Shown: positions 11,623-25,100, numbered from the stretch's first letter. The stretch is DNA of 64,000 nt from Hydnum rufescens UP504 (GCA_014904985.1 MU128912.1:554594-618593); one strand, 5' to 3'. Notes: generated by a model from the letters alone, not told the origin. Program-made: numbers and translations.

Positions 11623-12539
11623 GAGTTTTCGTACTTCTGTATACACGCTGTGCGGTACGGGCTGGTTATTACAGAATGCATTCTTGAATGCATTTCGATG
11701 TGAATGCAACGCTCTGATGAGGGGTGTCGTCGAATCTATAGCGGATCCAGAGTGTGCAGAGTGTGTTGTCAGCCTTCTGTATTTTGTGACGTGCTGAACA
11801 AGATAAGGCGATTCAGGACACCCAGTAATTGATCTCACGCTCACGTTGCGCGTTACGCAGCGTAATTCGTATAATAGGGAACTGAGGAGTCATCATGTAG
11901 CACGAAAGGGATCGTGAAAAGACACAGTACGTACAGCACAACGAAAAGGATGCGGAGTGTCTGGGAATGATGTTCGGTGGATTTCCATAACAACGACTGT
12001 TTCGCCGAATCCATGGTGTACGGACCCACAAAGTTTCGACAGGAAACCCATCCTGGTGGAGCCATTTGCCCCAGGTTGGTTTGAGCGGTCTAACACACAT
12101 CCCCTTCTGTGAAGCTTTGCCAATACAAGATATTCCAAGTCAAGATCAGAGTTGGTTGTTTTTGTCGGGACGAACCGAAAAAAATTGAGTCGTAAAAGCG
12201 AGATTCTGCCCTGAAAATGCAGCGCCCGTGCCGAGTGGATCATATACTCTGATTCTGTCTGCTCTGCGTGGAGAGAGAGCCAAGTATCTGCTGACAGCAC
12301 TTCCGAATGCAAAGGATGGGATCAATGCATCAGAGAATTCTCTCCAAGGATAGGAGAATTGACCCAATTTCATGCTTGCTAGGATGGATTTCCCAAGAGC
12401 GAGGTACTTGTTATGAACAGAATTTTTGAGAAGGAAGTTATTCCTACTCTCTACTCTCCTTACGAAATCAGTTCTGTGAGCTTTTTTGGTCTGTTGTATC
12501 CTACCATATCATTTAACCATCAGTGTCCAGGATGAGAAA
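11623..12539. other. eIF2B-gamma 3' flank with an unrecognised minus-strand frame
   Basis: CpG content is normal here, unlike the repeats further right. A minus-strand frame can be followed at 12312-11813, but in two overlapping frames; in the second copy of the locus (18213-17779) it is one continuous 144-codon frame ending NAQREREINYWVS. I recognise no domain and cannot say whether it is a gene. Confidence 0.3.
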
Positions 12540-12830
12540 ATCTGAGGTGCTCACAAGCCTGAAGAGTTCAGCATTGGCAAAGTCCACCTGTTACTGGAAG
12601 CTTTGGAAGACTCTGAAGCCTTCCGAACCATCTTCTGAAAGCTTTAGAGTCCTCCAGACCCTCCAGGTGACAGGTGGATTTTGCTGATGCAAGGTGGACT
12701 ATATGCAAGATGCTGTCTTCCCCAGCACTGTAGGGCCTGAACAGTTGAAAGGTTCCAGGTTCTACTATTACAAAATCCAGATTCTTTTGAATTCCTTCAA
12801 CTGTTCAGGGCTGTGAATATTTGTGTTTGC
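12540..12830. repeat. Two adjacent imperfect hairpin repeats
   Basis: First hairpin: arms at about 12573-12625 and 12640-12695, built on GGCAAAGTCCACCTGT and its imperfect complement. Second hairpin: CCTGAACAGTTGAA near 12736 pairs with TTCAACTGTTCAGG near 12797. The same pair of hairpins recurs at about 18540-18790 in the second copy of the locus. This looks like a small foldback element; no coding sequence is seen. Confidence 0.5.
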
Positions 12831-13206
12831 TGGTGTTTTTTTGGGCTGTCTGCTCCAGATCACTGGCCAGTACTTCTTGTTAAGGGTTGTTTGTAGTATG
12901 GGGAAGTGATCATGTAATCAGGCCAAGTATGAACAGGAGCCCCTTAATATGATTGACAAGGAGACTTGAAAAGCAAGGATTATGTAATGTCATGGAAAAT
13001 GAGAATGCAGAGGAATGAAGTGGAGGAACTGAATTCTCAGGGAGACTTGAGACAAGAGGAGGAATTGGTGAGAAGAGACAATCACAGGAACATATATTCT
13101 CAATCTTCTGAAGGGGCAAGAGTACATGAAGTATCTACTTATATACTGAAAGATCAAGGAAGCTTGGTAAGGAATTATTAATGAGTAGATACATGGCACC
13201 TATGTG

Positions 13207-13211
13207 GCAAG
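13207..13211. other. Empty target site of the copia element
   Basis: A single GCAAG inside TATGTGGCAAGGTCATG. The second copy of the locus has GCAAG at 19171-19175, then the element, then GCAAG at 40030-40034 followed by GTCATG. This stretch is therefore the unoccupied form of that insertion site. Confidence 0.9.
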
Positions 13212-14450
13212 GTCATGTGATGTGCTTATGTATGAGGACTCATAACATTTCTACAGCAATGCTGCAGTTTAATGCCTCACAATGTACAGATGGAATATGG
13301 TGTTGCAATGATGTTGCATGGCGAAGGCCACCTCAAGCACACTGTTCATGTCACTATTCCTTGTCCCACCCCCATTACAGCACATAGTCTCCCAGTGATG
13401 AGGGATGATGAGCCAGTTGCAGGTGGGATCAGGATAGCAAAAGGAGTGAGAATCACATTAGTGGGTGTATGGTTCACATGTTCATGGAGTATTTGTTCAG
13501 TGGCCTTGCCACTTGATGGGCTTGCTGGTTGGTGGCTTTGTCTGTTTGTTGGTTTGTCATTCAGTGGGTTTTGGATCAGGTCAAGACCTAAAATAAAAAA
13601 TTCAAAGCTGTGCACCAAAAGGGCAGCATCTGCTGTTCTTTTGGCATGGCTGTATCTATGAGGGTTGAGGATGAGTGTAGTCACCTGCTTTCCCTTGTTG
13701 GCAGTTGCCATGTTCCTTGGTGGTGCAGGGCAGAGACAGAACTCAACACTGGCAATTGCTGGCATCTAAAAGTGCCCATGTCAGGGTGACACTGCCATTG
13801 AGGCCACAAACAGAAAGAGAGAGGAGATGAATAACCACATGACTATCACAGTGGGAACCCTGAGAGATTGAAATTGGTGATCCCCCAACTGGGCACAGCT
13901 GTAAGTACTACTCCCTGCACACAGCCACCACAACCACTATAGCCACCCAGGGTGCCACATTGCCACATCCTCCACAGCCACTTACCAACCATGACTCATC
14001 AGCTGACAAACCCTTACTCATCCTGTGTGCATCCCTCCACATGCCCCATCCCCAACTTTCATATGCACCTTGCACTGTCAGGGCAACACTGCTGTTGAAG
14101 CCACAAACAGAAAGAGGAAAGAGATTAATTAACCACATGCTATCACAGTGGGAATCCTGAGTATACACCACACAACAAGGGACACACAAGTCTCACACCT
14201 ATCACAGTGGGAATCCTGAGAGATTGAAACTGGTGATCCCCCAACTGTGAAGGGCTATAAGTACTACTTCCTGCACACAGCCACCACAGCCACCACAGCC
14301 CATCAAGATGACATATCTCCATCACGGACACAGCCCATCAGTCAGCCTCCACAGCCACCATCACTAAGCCTCACTAAGCTGACACAGCCATGTTATGAAT
14401 CCTGGGTGCACCTCCACATGGCTATGCCCCAACTTCCATATGCATCCCCC

Positions 14451-14873
14451 TTAGTGCATATCCTTCCAAGGCAGTGTATGCCTGGGTACCCCAAAGGTGT
14501 CAATGGAGTTGAAGGACCATAGTGATGTGGAGGGAGCTGGGATTGGGAGGGGTGGCAAGGATTCAGGGAATGGGGGCAGAGTAGGAGGGAGAGGAGGAGG
14601 AGTCTGGATTGGCAACTGCATTGACTCACATGGGGAGTGAGGGGACAAGAGGTGCTGACAAGGCTGCCACTGCTGCCACTGGTTGATTACCCAGCCCATA
14701 GCCTGCCAGTTGAGGCCCAATAGTATGAGGGCAATGACAATAAGAGAAATGCCAATAATGGCAAGGATGACAATAACCCCCCTGACTGAATGGAGGGAGA
14801 GAGGAGACAAGAGCATTTGAAGAAGTAGGCACTGTTGTTGGAGGGATAAAATCCCATTATGTATATACCTCAT
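14451..14873 (-). CDS. Repeat-encoded small membrane/proline-rich protein
   Basis: A 140-codon minus-strand frame. Its centre is one strong membrane segment (VIVILAIIGISLIVIALILL, about residues 34-53), followed by GLNWQAMGWVINQW, then a proline-rich stretch (PPPLPPTLPPFPESLPPLPI) and a C-terminal motif SLWSFNSIDTFGVPRHTLPW. No signal peptide is clear. Close relatives lie at 41505-41760 (second copy of the locus, frameshifted) and on the opposite strand at 58752-59132; a distant one lies at 16096-16710. I do not recognise the family. Conservation of the frame between the 14.4-kb and 58.7-kb copies suggests it was once a real protein carried by a repeat. No function is claimed. Confidence 0.4.
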   Translation of the reverse strand: MRYIHNGILSLQQQCLLLQMLLSPLSLHSVRGVIVILAIIGISLIVIALILLGLNWQAMGWVINQWQQWQPCQHLLSPHSPCESMQLPIQTPPPLPPTLPPFPESLPPLPIPAPSTSLWSFNSIDTFGVPRHTLPWKDMH

Positions 14874-15229
14874 CCAGGCCCAACTACCTCCTCAAACAAA
14901 TCCACATTTCTACATTTCTCTCATATCCACACTTGTTATTCCTTTGGCCATCAAATAGCATGGATTCCACATCCCAGGAACTGTGGTCCTTTTACTTTTC
15001 CTCCACCCTATATACGAGACAATTACTTGTCCATCCTTGGCACTTCAACAGGCCATCCAAATTGTACTTATTTTCAAGCCAGTTCAACCAGGCTATAGCA
15101 ATTCAACTTGCTTACTTTCATCCATCTATTGTATCACTATCAGCATATCCAATTGCCTCAAGGGCAGTAATTGACCTTGGATTACATAACACAACTCCCA
15201 CTTTGACTTGCAGACTCATCACATGTTAA

Positions 15230-16015
15230 ATAGGGGCTATTCCAATACTCTCAAGGAGTATTTCGTGAATATCTCCACCAATTTTGATCGTATCGACTCG
15301 GAAAAACAGCTCCCAGAATGCCACGGTCAATACCTATCTAACGGTACCACACATGTGTTTATCGGATGCGAACTGCATCCTCCAGGTCGATTTTACCTCA
15401 TGCTCCACACTACCCTTCAGTATTTCGTGAATATCTCCATTGGTTTTGATCTGATTCGTTAGGAACGACCACCCCTGTAAAGACGCTGAAAGTCCACATT
15501 GAACAGTACCAAGGGAAAAACGAGCGGATTAGAACTCGGCTTTCTGTAATTTAGTCTCCTCATGTCTCATTTCACTTTTACCTCTGCTTTTTCTGATTAC
15601 TAAGGGCAATTATGGTTCCGGCACCCTATATATGATGGAGGGTACATCTAGGGCGACCAATTCCACCTTTCACCAAGGGATTTTGTTCAGTAGAGGAGGA
15701 GGAATACCTTGGTAAAGCGATATTCCCCTATTCTGACTTGATATTGAAATATATCCTTCAGTTTTGAGGCTTTTGACTTTATTTTTTTTTTCATAATTTT
15801 CGCCTTAATCCCACCTTTCCACCGGTTACCATAGCATTTTTTTGAGATGTATATTAAGTCCAGGAGATGCGAATTTCTATCATCTTTCCCCCCATCCCCA
15901 GTTGAAAAGCTAGTTGAACTGCTGCTGGTGTTAGGGTAAATTCCACATCTCAAACCCCACTTATCACACTTTTGACAGGCTCTCAAGAGGAGGACCTAGG
16001 GTGTGATTCCCTGAT
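15230..16015. mobile_element. CpG-rich nested insertion, possibly TTAA-targeted
   Basis: This 786-bp stretch is rich in CpG, while the repeat on both sides is nearly devoid of it, so it is younger than its surroundings. TTAA flanks both sides (15226-15229 and 16016-16019), and the ends ATAGGG and CCCTGAT are weakly inverted, which would fit a piggyBac-like target duplication; that part is tentative. Inside, CAGTATTTCGTGAATATCTC and a close variant occur twice as direct repeats near 15255 and 15420. A minus frame at 15687-15986 starts RACQKCDKWGLRC, a cysteine pattern I cannot place. Confidence 0.35.
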
Positions 16016-16095
16016 TTAACAACCCCTTCATTTATTGTCTGGATAGGCTCAGTCTATACAGGACAATTCTACCTGTCCAAAGACCCCTCTTTCCC

Positions 16096-16710
16096 TCAGA
16101 CCCTAATGTTTGGATTGGCCCCATGATCCCCTTTCTTCATCCTCATTTCCATTTCGTGGACTGTAGCTGGATTCATCTTCCATTTCCTGCTTACACTGTA
16201 TGATAGAGTCAACAAGGAATGATACTCTGATGGGTAAGTCCACAAGTGGAAGCAAATGTCAATTTGATCCTGACATGCACCTTGCCTATACCTCCAGGAC
16301 ACTCCACATGTGGGTACCCCAAAGGTCTTGAATGACCATAGTAATGACAAGGGGTTAGGAATTGGGATAGGTGCTGAGGGTTGAGGGGACAAAGGGGGGA
16401 GTGGGAGGAGGAGTTTGGATTGGTAGCTTTAGGGACTCATGTGGGGGGTGAAGTAATGGGGGTGCAAGTGCAGCCCCAGATGTTTCCAGTGACCACTTAC
16501 CCAGCCCACAGCCTACCGACCTAGGCCCAATGACACAAGGGCAATAATAATAACAAGAATGCTGATAATCATGGAAAGGATGACAAAAGCCCCATAACTG
16601 AGGTGGGGAAGAGAGGAGGCAAGAGCATATGAAGATATGGGTGCCATATGATAAGATTGATGTAGGATAACACTCTGATGGATAATTCTGAGGGTGGAAG
16701 CAAATGTCAA
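16096..16710 (-). pseudogene. Diverged relative of the membrane/proline-rich repeat protein
   Basis: Two broken minus frames carry the same order of parts as the 14451-14873 protein: ALASSLPHLSYGAFVIL, a membrane segment (SMIISILVIIIALVSLGLG), and SLLWSFKTFGVPTCGVSW. A module, QDQIDICFHLWTYPSEYHS, ends the second frame, and related sequence also precedes the membrane segment of the 58.7-kb copy. This suggests a larger module repeated head to tail. Stops and frame breaks separate the parts. Confidence 0.4.
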
Positions 16711-16993
16711 TTCACTCCTGACAGCCCAAGTGCCAGCACCACAAATACAGTATGAATTAGTAGGAAGTGTCTAGACCTGTAATAAATAGTGGATAATGAA
16801 TATTTTCCCAAGAAAAATGAGAACATGGAAGTGCCAAAATGAAGCTGTGGCAGCCAGGAATCAAGGTAATTCCACTTAAGAAGGGCACAGTGCAACTGAC
16901 AGGTGATGTTGCACAGTAGGCCTATCAGCAATGACTAGGTACTTCTTTCATCAGATGCATCAATCAAAGGGAAGAGCATTAGAATTATTGTTC

Positions 16994-17018
16994 NNNNNNN
17001 NNNNNNNNNNNNNNNNNN
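16994..17018. other. Assembly gap, 25 N
   Basis: Exactly 25 N. Sequence left of the gap (ends ATTATTGTTC) continues in the second copy at about 43855; sequence right of the gap restarts at the equivalent of 11068. The gap therefore joins two overlapping versions of one locus rather than neighbouring DNA. Confidence 0.95.
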
Positions 17019-17640
17019 TTCCTGACCCTTTCATCTCTTTAGTACTGAGTAATTTCCGGACCATCGATTGCGGTCTAGGCGCTTGGTCGCTGCCCGCTCT
17101 CTCGGGCTGCCTCTGCCCAGTTCAAGTAACAGAGTCAGCCCCGATGATATTCGGGCTGATTCCGATGGTGGCCGGCCACTTCACGGATTGGGGAGCGGAC
17201 TTCTATCAAGAGGTCCAGTCCTTGGGCCACATTTGTGTTCATTGGAAAGAAATGTCAAGATATCAGGCTGTATCATTATGGGACCCATGTCGAGGTTCAG
17301 GAGACGGGTACGCCTGTCTCCCTTCCCCATATCATACCATCCGCTATTCAGCTCTTAATCGTCAAGCTTAATATCGTTTGTACAGGGCCAAGCTGGAGGG
17401 TACAATTCTCAAGTCGCAATACTCTGGTGAAGAACGGGGCCAGCTGAAGGATTGCGAGCTGGCGCCAGGGGTGGCAACCCAACCAGATGGTATGTTACAC
17501 TCGTATTGGCTCCTTGTGTTCGTGTTGCCTTTGATGTCTCTCCTTATCTTGTTAGTCTCGCTAAAGGCGAGCGTCTGAGTCTCTGGCAGTCTTATTGAGA
17601 GTTTTCGTACTTCTGTATACCACACTGTGCGGCACGGGCT
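17019..17640 (+). pseudogene. GCD1: Duplicate 3' part of eIF2B-gamma, full of indels
   Basis: Matches 11068-11640 but with many one- and two-base insertions and deletions, densest next to the gap and thinning out beyond about 17500. The beta-helix coding exons can be followed but no frame stays open. The 5' two-thirds of the gene are absent. The pattern fits an unpolished contig end better than a biological pseudogene. Confidence 0.75.
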
Positions 17641-19170
17641 GTTATTATTAGAATGCGTTTCGATGTGAATGCAACGCTCTTATGAGGCGTGTCGTCGAAT
17701 CTATAGCGGATCCAGAGGTGTGCAGAGTGTGCTGTCAGCCTTCTGTATTTTGTGACGTGCAGAGCAAGATAAGGCGATTCAGGAAACCCAGTAATTGATC
17801 TCACGCTCGCGTTGCGCGTTACGCAGCGTAATTCGTATAATAGGGAACTGAGGAGTCATCATGTTAGCACGAAAGGGATCGTGAAAAAGACATAGTACGT
17901 ACATCACAACGAAAAGGGATGCGGAGTGTCTGGGAATGATGTTCGGTGGATTTCCATAACAACGACTGTTTCGCCGAATCCATGGTGTACGGACCCACAG
18001 AGTTTCGACAGGAAACCCATCCTGGTGGAGCCATTTGCCCCAGGTTGGTTTTGAGCGGTCTAACACACATCCCCTTCTGTGAAGCTTTGCCAATACAAGA
18101 TATTCCAAGTCAAGATCAGAGTTGGTTGTTTTTGTCGGGACGAACCGAAAAAAATTGAGTCGTAAAGCGAGATTCTGCCCCTGAAAATGCAGCGCCCGCG
18201 CCGAGTGGATCATATACTCTGATTCTGTCTGCTCTGCGTGGAGAGAGAGTCAAGTATCTGCTGACAGCACTTCCGAATGCAAAGGATGGGATCAAATGCA
18301 TCAAAGAATTCTCTCCAAGGATAGGAGAATTGACCCAATTTCATGCTTGCTAAGATAGATTTCCCAAGAGTGAGGTACTTGTTATGAACAGAATTTTTGA
18401 GAAGGAAGTTATTCCTACTCTCCTTATGAAATCAGTTCTGTGAGCTTTTTTGGTCTGTTGTATCCTACCATATTATTTAACCATCAGTGTCCAGGATGAG
18501 AAAATCTGAGGTGCTCACAAGCCTGAAGAGTTCAGCATTGGCAAAGTCCACCTGTTACTGGAAGCTTTGGAAGACTCTAAAGCCTTCAGAACCATCTTCT
18601 GAAAGCTTTAGAGTCCTCCAGACCCTCCAGGTGACAGGTGGATTTTGCTGATGCAAGGTGGACTATATGCAAGATGCTGTCTTCCCCAGCACTGTAGGCC
18701 TGAACAGTTGAAAGGTTCCAGGTTCTACTATTACAAAAATCCAGATTCTTTTGAATTCTTTCAACTGTTCAGGGCTGTGAGTATTTGTGTTTGCTGGTGT
18801 TTTTTTGGGCTGTCTGCTCCAGATCACTGGCCAGTACTTCTTGTTAAGGGTTGTTTGTAGTATGGGGAAGTGATCATGTAATCAGGCCAAGTATGAACAG
18901 GAGCCCCTTAATATGATTGACAAGGAGACTTGAAAAGCAAGGATTATGTAATGTCATGGAAAATGAGAATGCAGAGGAATGAAGTGGAGGAACTGAATTC
19001 TCAGGGAGACTTGAGACAAGAGGAGGAATTGGTGAGAAGAGACAATCACAGGAACATATATTCTCAATCTTCTGAAGGGGCAAGAGTACATGAAGTATCT
19101 ACTTATATACTGAAAGATCAAGGAGGCTTGGTAAGGAATTATTAATGAGTAGATACATGGCACCTATGTG
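17641..19170. repeat. Second copy of the eIF2B-gamma 3' flank (allele B)
   Basis: Matches 11640-13206 with few differences. It includes the unrecognised minus frame (17779-18213), the double hairpin (about 18540-18790) and ends at the target-site duplication of the copia element. Confidence 0.85.
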
Positions 19171-19175
19171 GCAAG
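19171..19175. repeat. Target-site duplication, left
   Basis: GCAAG directly before the left LTR edge at 19176. Identical to 40030-40034 and present once in the empty site at 13207-13211. Confidence 0.9.
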
Positions 19176-22100
19176 TAATGAGGTATACTCAGTGTCACCT
19201 GATATGGGAAGGACAACTATATTGTGATTACCTAATGAGGCATACTGTATGATACATGAGTTATAAGTAACCGGTCTAGCATGTATTGTGGTGGAACCAA
19301 CTTTACCTCAGTGTTGCCTGATATGGGAAGGACAACTATATTGTGATTACCTAATGAGGCATACTGTATGATACATGAGTTATAAGTAACCGGTCTAGCA
19401 TGTATTGTGGTGGAACCAACTTTACCTCAGTGTTGCCTGATATGGGAAGGACAACTATATTGTGATTACCTAATGAGGCATACTGTATGATACATGAGTT
19501 ATAAGTAACCGGTCTAGCATGTATTGTGGTGGAACCAACTTTACCTCAGTGTTGCCTGATATGGGAAGGACAACTATATTGTGATTACCTAATGAGGCAT
19601 ACTGTATGATACATGAGTTATAAGTAACCGGTCTAGCATGTATTGTGGTGGAACCAACTTTACCTCAGTGTTGCCTGATATGGGAAGGACAACTATATTG
19701 TGATTACCTAATGAGGCATACTGTATGATACATGAGTTATAAGTAACCGGTCTAGCATGTATTGTGGTGGAACCAACTTTACCTCAGTGTTGCCTGATAT
19801 GGGAAGGACAACTATATTGTGATTACCTAATGAGGCATACTGTATGATACATGAGTTATAAGTAACCGGTCTAGCATGTATTGTGGTGGAACCAACTTTA
19901 CCTCAGTGTTGCCTGATATGGGAAGGACAACTATATTGTGATTACCTAATGAGGCATACTGTATGATACATGAGTTATAAGTAACCGGTCTAGCATGTAT
20001 TGTGGTGGAACCAACTTTACCTCAGTGTTGCCTGATATGGGAAGGACAACTATATTGTGATTACCTAATGAGGCATACTGTATGATACATGAGTTATAAG
20101 TAACCGGTCTAGCATGTATTGTGGTGGAACCAACTTTACCTCAGTGTTGCCTGATATGGGAAGGACAACTATATTGTGATTACCTAATGAGGCATACTGT
20201 ATGATACATGAGTTATAAGTAACCGGTCTAGCATGTATTGTGGTGGAACCAACTTTACCTCAGTGTTGCCTGATATGGGAAGGACAACTATATTGTGATT
20301 ACCTAATGAGGCATACTGTATGATACATGAGTTATAAGTAACCGGTCTAGCATGTATTGTGGTGGAACCAACTTTACCTCAGTGTTGCCTGATATGGGAA
20401 GGACAACTATATTGTGATTACCTAATGAGGCATACTGTATGATACATGAGTTATAAGTAACCGGTCTAGCATGTATTGTGGTGGAACCAACTTTACCTCA
20501 GTGTTGCCTGATATGGGAAGGACAACTATATTGTGATTACCTAATGAGGCATACTGTATGATACATGAGTTATAAGTAACCGGTCTAGCATGTATTGTGG
20601 TGGAACCAACTTTACCTCAGTGTTGCCTGATATGGGAAGGACAACTATATTGTGATTACCTAATGAGGCATACTGTATGATACATGAGTTATAAGTAACC
20701 GGTCTAGCATGTATTGTGGTGGAACCAACTTTACCTCAGTGTTGCCTGATATGGGAAGGACAACTATATTGTGATTACCTAATGAGGCATACTGTATGAT
20801 ACATGAGTTATAAGTAACCGGTCTAGCATGTATTGTGGTGGAACCAACTTTACCTCAGTGTTGCCTGATATGGGAAGGACAACTATATTGTGATTACCTA
20901 ATGAGGCATACTGTATGATACATGAGTTATAAGTAACCGGTCTAGCATGTATTGTGGTGGAACCAACTTTACCTCAGTGTTGCCTGATATGGGAAGGACA
21001 ACTATATTGTGATTACCTAATGAGGCATACTGTATGATACATGAGTTATAAGTAACCGGTCTAGCATGTATTGTGGTGGAACCAACTTTACCTCAGTGTT
21101 GCCTGATATGGGAAGGACAACTATATTGTGATTACCTAATGAGGCATACTGTATGATACATGAGTTATAAGTAACCGGTCTAGCATGTATTGTGGTGGAA
21201 CCAACTTTACCTCAGTGTTGCCTGATATGGGAAGGACAACTATATTGTGATTACCTAATGAGGCATACTGTATGATACATGAGTTATAAGTAACCGGTCT
21301 AGCATGTATTGTGGTGGAACCAACTTTACCTCAGTGTTGCCTGATATGGGAAGGACAACTATATTGTGATTACCTAATGAGGCATACTGTATGATACATG
21401 AGTTATAAGTAACCGGTCTAGCATGTATTGTGGTGGAACCAACTTTACCTCAGTGTTGCCTGATATGGGAAGGACAACTATATTGTGATTACCTAATGAG
21501 GCATACTGTATGATACATGAGTTATAAGTAACCGGTCTAGCATGTATTGTGGTGGAACCAACTTTACCTCAGTGTTGCCTGATATGGGAAGGACAACTAT
21601 ATTGTGATTACCTAATGAGGCATACTGTATGATACATGAGTTATAAGTAACCGGTCTAGCATGTATTGTGGTGGAACCAACTTTACCTCAGTGTTGCCTG
21701 ATATGGGAAGGACAACTATATTGTGATTACCTAATGAGGCATACTGTATGATACATGAGTTATAAGTAACCGGTCTAGCATGTATTGTGGTGGAACCAAC
21801 TTTACCTCAGTGTTGCCTGATATGGGAAGGACAACTATATTGTGATTACCTAATGAGGCATACTGTATGATACATGAGTTATAAGTAACCGGTCTAGCAT
21901 GTATTGTGGTGGAACCAACTTTACCTCAGTGTTGCCTGATATGGGAAGGACAACTATATTGTGATTACCTAATGAGGCATACTGTATGATACATGAGTTA
22001 TAAGTAACCGGTCTAGCATGTATTGTGGTGGAACCAACTTTACCTCAGTGTTGCCTGATATGGGAAGGACAACTATATTGTGATTACCTAATGAGGCATA

Positions 22101-25100
22101 CTGTATGATACATGAGTTATAAGTAACCGGTCTAGCATGTATTGTGGTGGAACCAACTTTACCTCAGTGTTGCCTGATATGGGAAGGACAACTATATTGT
22201 GATTACCTAATGAGGCATACTGTATGATACATGAGTTATAAGTAACCGGTCTAGCATGTATTGTGGTGGAACCAACTTTACCTCAGTGTTGCCTGATATG
22301 GGAAGGACAACTATATTGTGATTACCTAATGAGGCATACTGTATGATACATGAGTTATAAGTAACCGGTCTAGCATGTATTGTGGTGGAACCAACTTTAC
22401 CTCAGTGTTGCCTGATATGGGAAGGACAACTATATTGTGATTACCTAATGAGGCATACTGTATGATACATGAGTTATAAGTAACCGGTCTAGCATGTATT
22501 GTGGTGGAACCAACTTTACCTCAGTGTTGCCTGATATGGGAAGGACAACTATATTGTGATTACCTAATGAGGCATACTGTATGATACATGAGTTATAAGT
22601 AACCGGTCTAGCATGTATTGTGGTGGAACCAACTTTACCTCAGTGTTGCCTGATATGGGAAGGACAACTATATTGTGATTACCTAATGAGGCATACTGTA
22701 TGATACATGAGTTATAAGTAACCGGTCTAGCATGTATTGTGGTGGAACCAACTTTACCTCAGTGTTGCCTGATATGGGAAGGACAACTATATTGTGATTA
22801 CCTAATGAGGCATACTGTATGATACATGAGTTATAAGTAACCGGTCTAGCATGTATTGTGGTGGAACCAACTTTACCTCAGTGTTGCCTGATATGGGAAG
22901 GACAACTATATTGTGATTACCTAATGAGGCATACTGTATGATACATGAGTTATAAGTAACCGGTCTAGCATGTATTGTGGTGGAACCAACTTTACCTCAG
23001 TGTTGCCTGATATGGGAAGGACAACTATATTGTGATTACCTAATGAGGCATACTGTATGATACATGAGTTATAAGTAACCGGTCTAGCATGTATTGTGGT
23101 GGAACCAACTTTACCTCAGTGTTGCCTGATATGGGAAGGACAACTATATTGTGATTACCTAATGAGGCATACTGTATGATACATGAGTTATAAGTAACCG
23201 GTCTAGCATGTATTGTGGTGGAACCAACTTTACCTCAGTGTTGCCTGATATGGGAAGGACAACTATATTGTGATTACCTAATGAGGCATACTGTATGATA
23301 CATGAGTTATAAGTAACCGGTCTAGCATGTATTGTGGTGGAACCAACTTTACCTCAGTGTTGCCTGATATGGGAAGGACAACTATATTGTGATTACCTAA
23401 TGAGGCATACTGTATGATACATGAGTTATAAGTAACCGGTCTAGCATGTATTGTGGTGGAACCAACTTTACCTCAGTGTTGCCTGATATGGGAAGGACAA
23501 CTATATTGTGATTACCTAATGAGGCATACTGTATGATACATGAGTTATAAGTAACCGGTCTAGCATGTATTGTGGTGGAACCAACTTTACCTCAGTGTTG
23601 CCTGATATGGGAAGGACAACTATATTGTGATTACCTAATGAGGCATACTGTATGATACATGAGTTATAAGTAACCGGTCTAGCATGTATTGTGGTGGAAC
23701 CAACTTTACCTCAGTGTTGCCTGATATGGGAAGGACAACTATATTGTGATTACCTAATGAGGCATACTGTATGATACATGAGTTATAAGTAACCGGTCTA
23801 GCATGTATTGTGGTGGAACCAACTTTACCTCAGTGTTGCCTGATATGGGAAGGACAACTATATTGTGATTACCTAATGAGGCATACTGTATGATACATGA
23901 GTTATAAGTAACCGGTCTAGCATGTATTGTGGTGGAACCAACTTTACCTCAGTGTTGCCTGATATGGGAAGGACAACTATATTGTGATTACCTAATGAGG
24001 CATACTGTATGATACATGAGTTATAAGTAACCGGTCTAGCATGTATTGTGGTGGAACCAACTTTACCTCAGTGTTGCCTGATATGGGAAGGACAACTATA
24101 TTGTGATTACCTAATGAGGCATACTGTATGATACATGAGTTATAAGTAACCGGTCTAGCATGTATTGTGGTGGAACCAACTTTACCTCAGTGTTGCCTGA
24201 TATGGGAAGGACAACTATATTGTGATTACCTAATGAGGCATACTGTATGATACATGAGTTATAAGTAACCGGTCTAGCATGTATTGTGGTGGAACCAACT
24301 TTACCTCAGTGTTGCCTGATATGGGAAGGACAACTATATTGTGATTACCTAATGAGGCATACTGTATGATACATGAGTTATAAGTAACCGGTCTAGCATG
24401 TATTGTGGTGGAACCAACTTTACCTCAGTGTTGCCTGATATGGGAAGGACAACTATATTGTGATTACCTAATGAGGCATACTGTATGATACATGAGTTAT
24501 AAGTAACCGGTCTAGCATGTATTGTGGTGGAACCAACTTTACCTCAGTGTTGCCTGATATGGGAAGGACAACTATATTGTGATTACCTAATGAGGCATAC
24601 TGTATGATACATGAGTTATAAGTAACCGGTCTAGCATGTATTGTGGTGGAACCAACTTTACCTCAGTGTTGCCTGATATGGGAAGGACAACTATATTGTG
24701 ATTACCTAATGAGGCATACTGTATGATACATGAGTTATAAGTAACCGGTCTAGCATGTATTGTGGTGGAACCAACTTTACCTCAGTGTTGCCTGATATGG
24801 GAAGGACAACTATATTGTGATTACCTAATGAGGCATACTGTATGATACATGAGTTATAAGTAACCGGTCTAGCATGTATTGTGGTGGAACCAACTTTACC
24901 TCAGTGTTGCCTGATATGGGAAGGACAACTATATTGTGATTACCTAATGAGGCATACTGTATGATACATGAGTTATAAGTAACCGGTCTAGCATGTATTG
25001 TGGTGGAACCAACTTTACCTCAGTGTTGCCTGATATGGGAAGGACAACTATATTGTGATTACCTAATGAGGCATACTGTATGATACATGAGTTATAAGTA

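Larger units (their letters stand above)
13212..16993. repeat. CpG-poor repeat block, first copy (allele A)
   Basis: A 3.8-kb block matching 40035-43860 almost base for base. It contains internal direct repeats about 295 bp apart (around 13777 and 14073, built on CACAGTGGGAAYCCTGAG), a small membrane-protein frame at 14451-14873, a CpG-rich insertion at 15230-16015 and a diverged relative of the membrane-protein frame at 16096-16710. CpG is strongly depleted outside the insertion. It differs from the second copy by single-base homopolymer changes plus larger indels (about 11, 18 and 33 bp between 13220 and 13690). Confidence 0.8.

Noticed and set aside
12540..12830. A structured non-coding RNA
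   Set aside because: The hairpins are imperfect, recur only in the allelic copy and lie in CpG-poor repeat sequence; a foldback element is simpler.
15687..15986. Zinc-cluster transcription factor (RACQKCDKWGLRC)
   Set aside because: Only three cysteines in the right place and no six-cysteine cluster; the frame sits inside a small insertion.
17019..17640. True eIF2B-gamma pseudogene from segmental duplication
   Set aside because: The indel gradient toward the N gap and continuation of the whole locus as a second allele fit an assembly artefact better.
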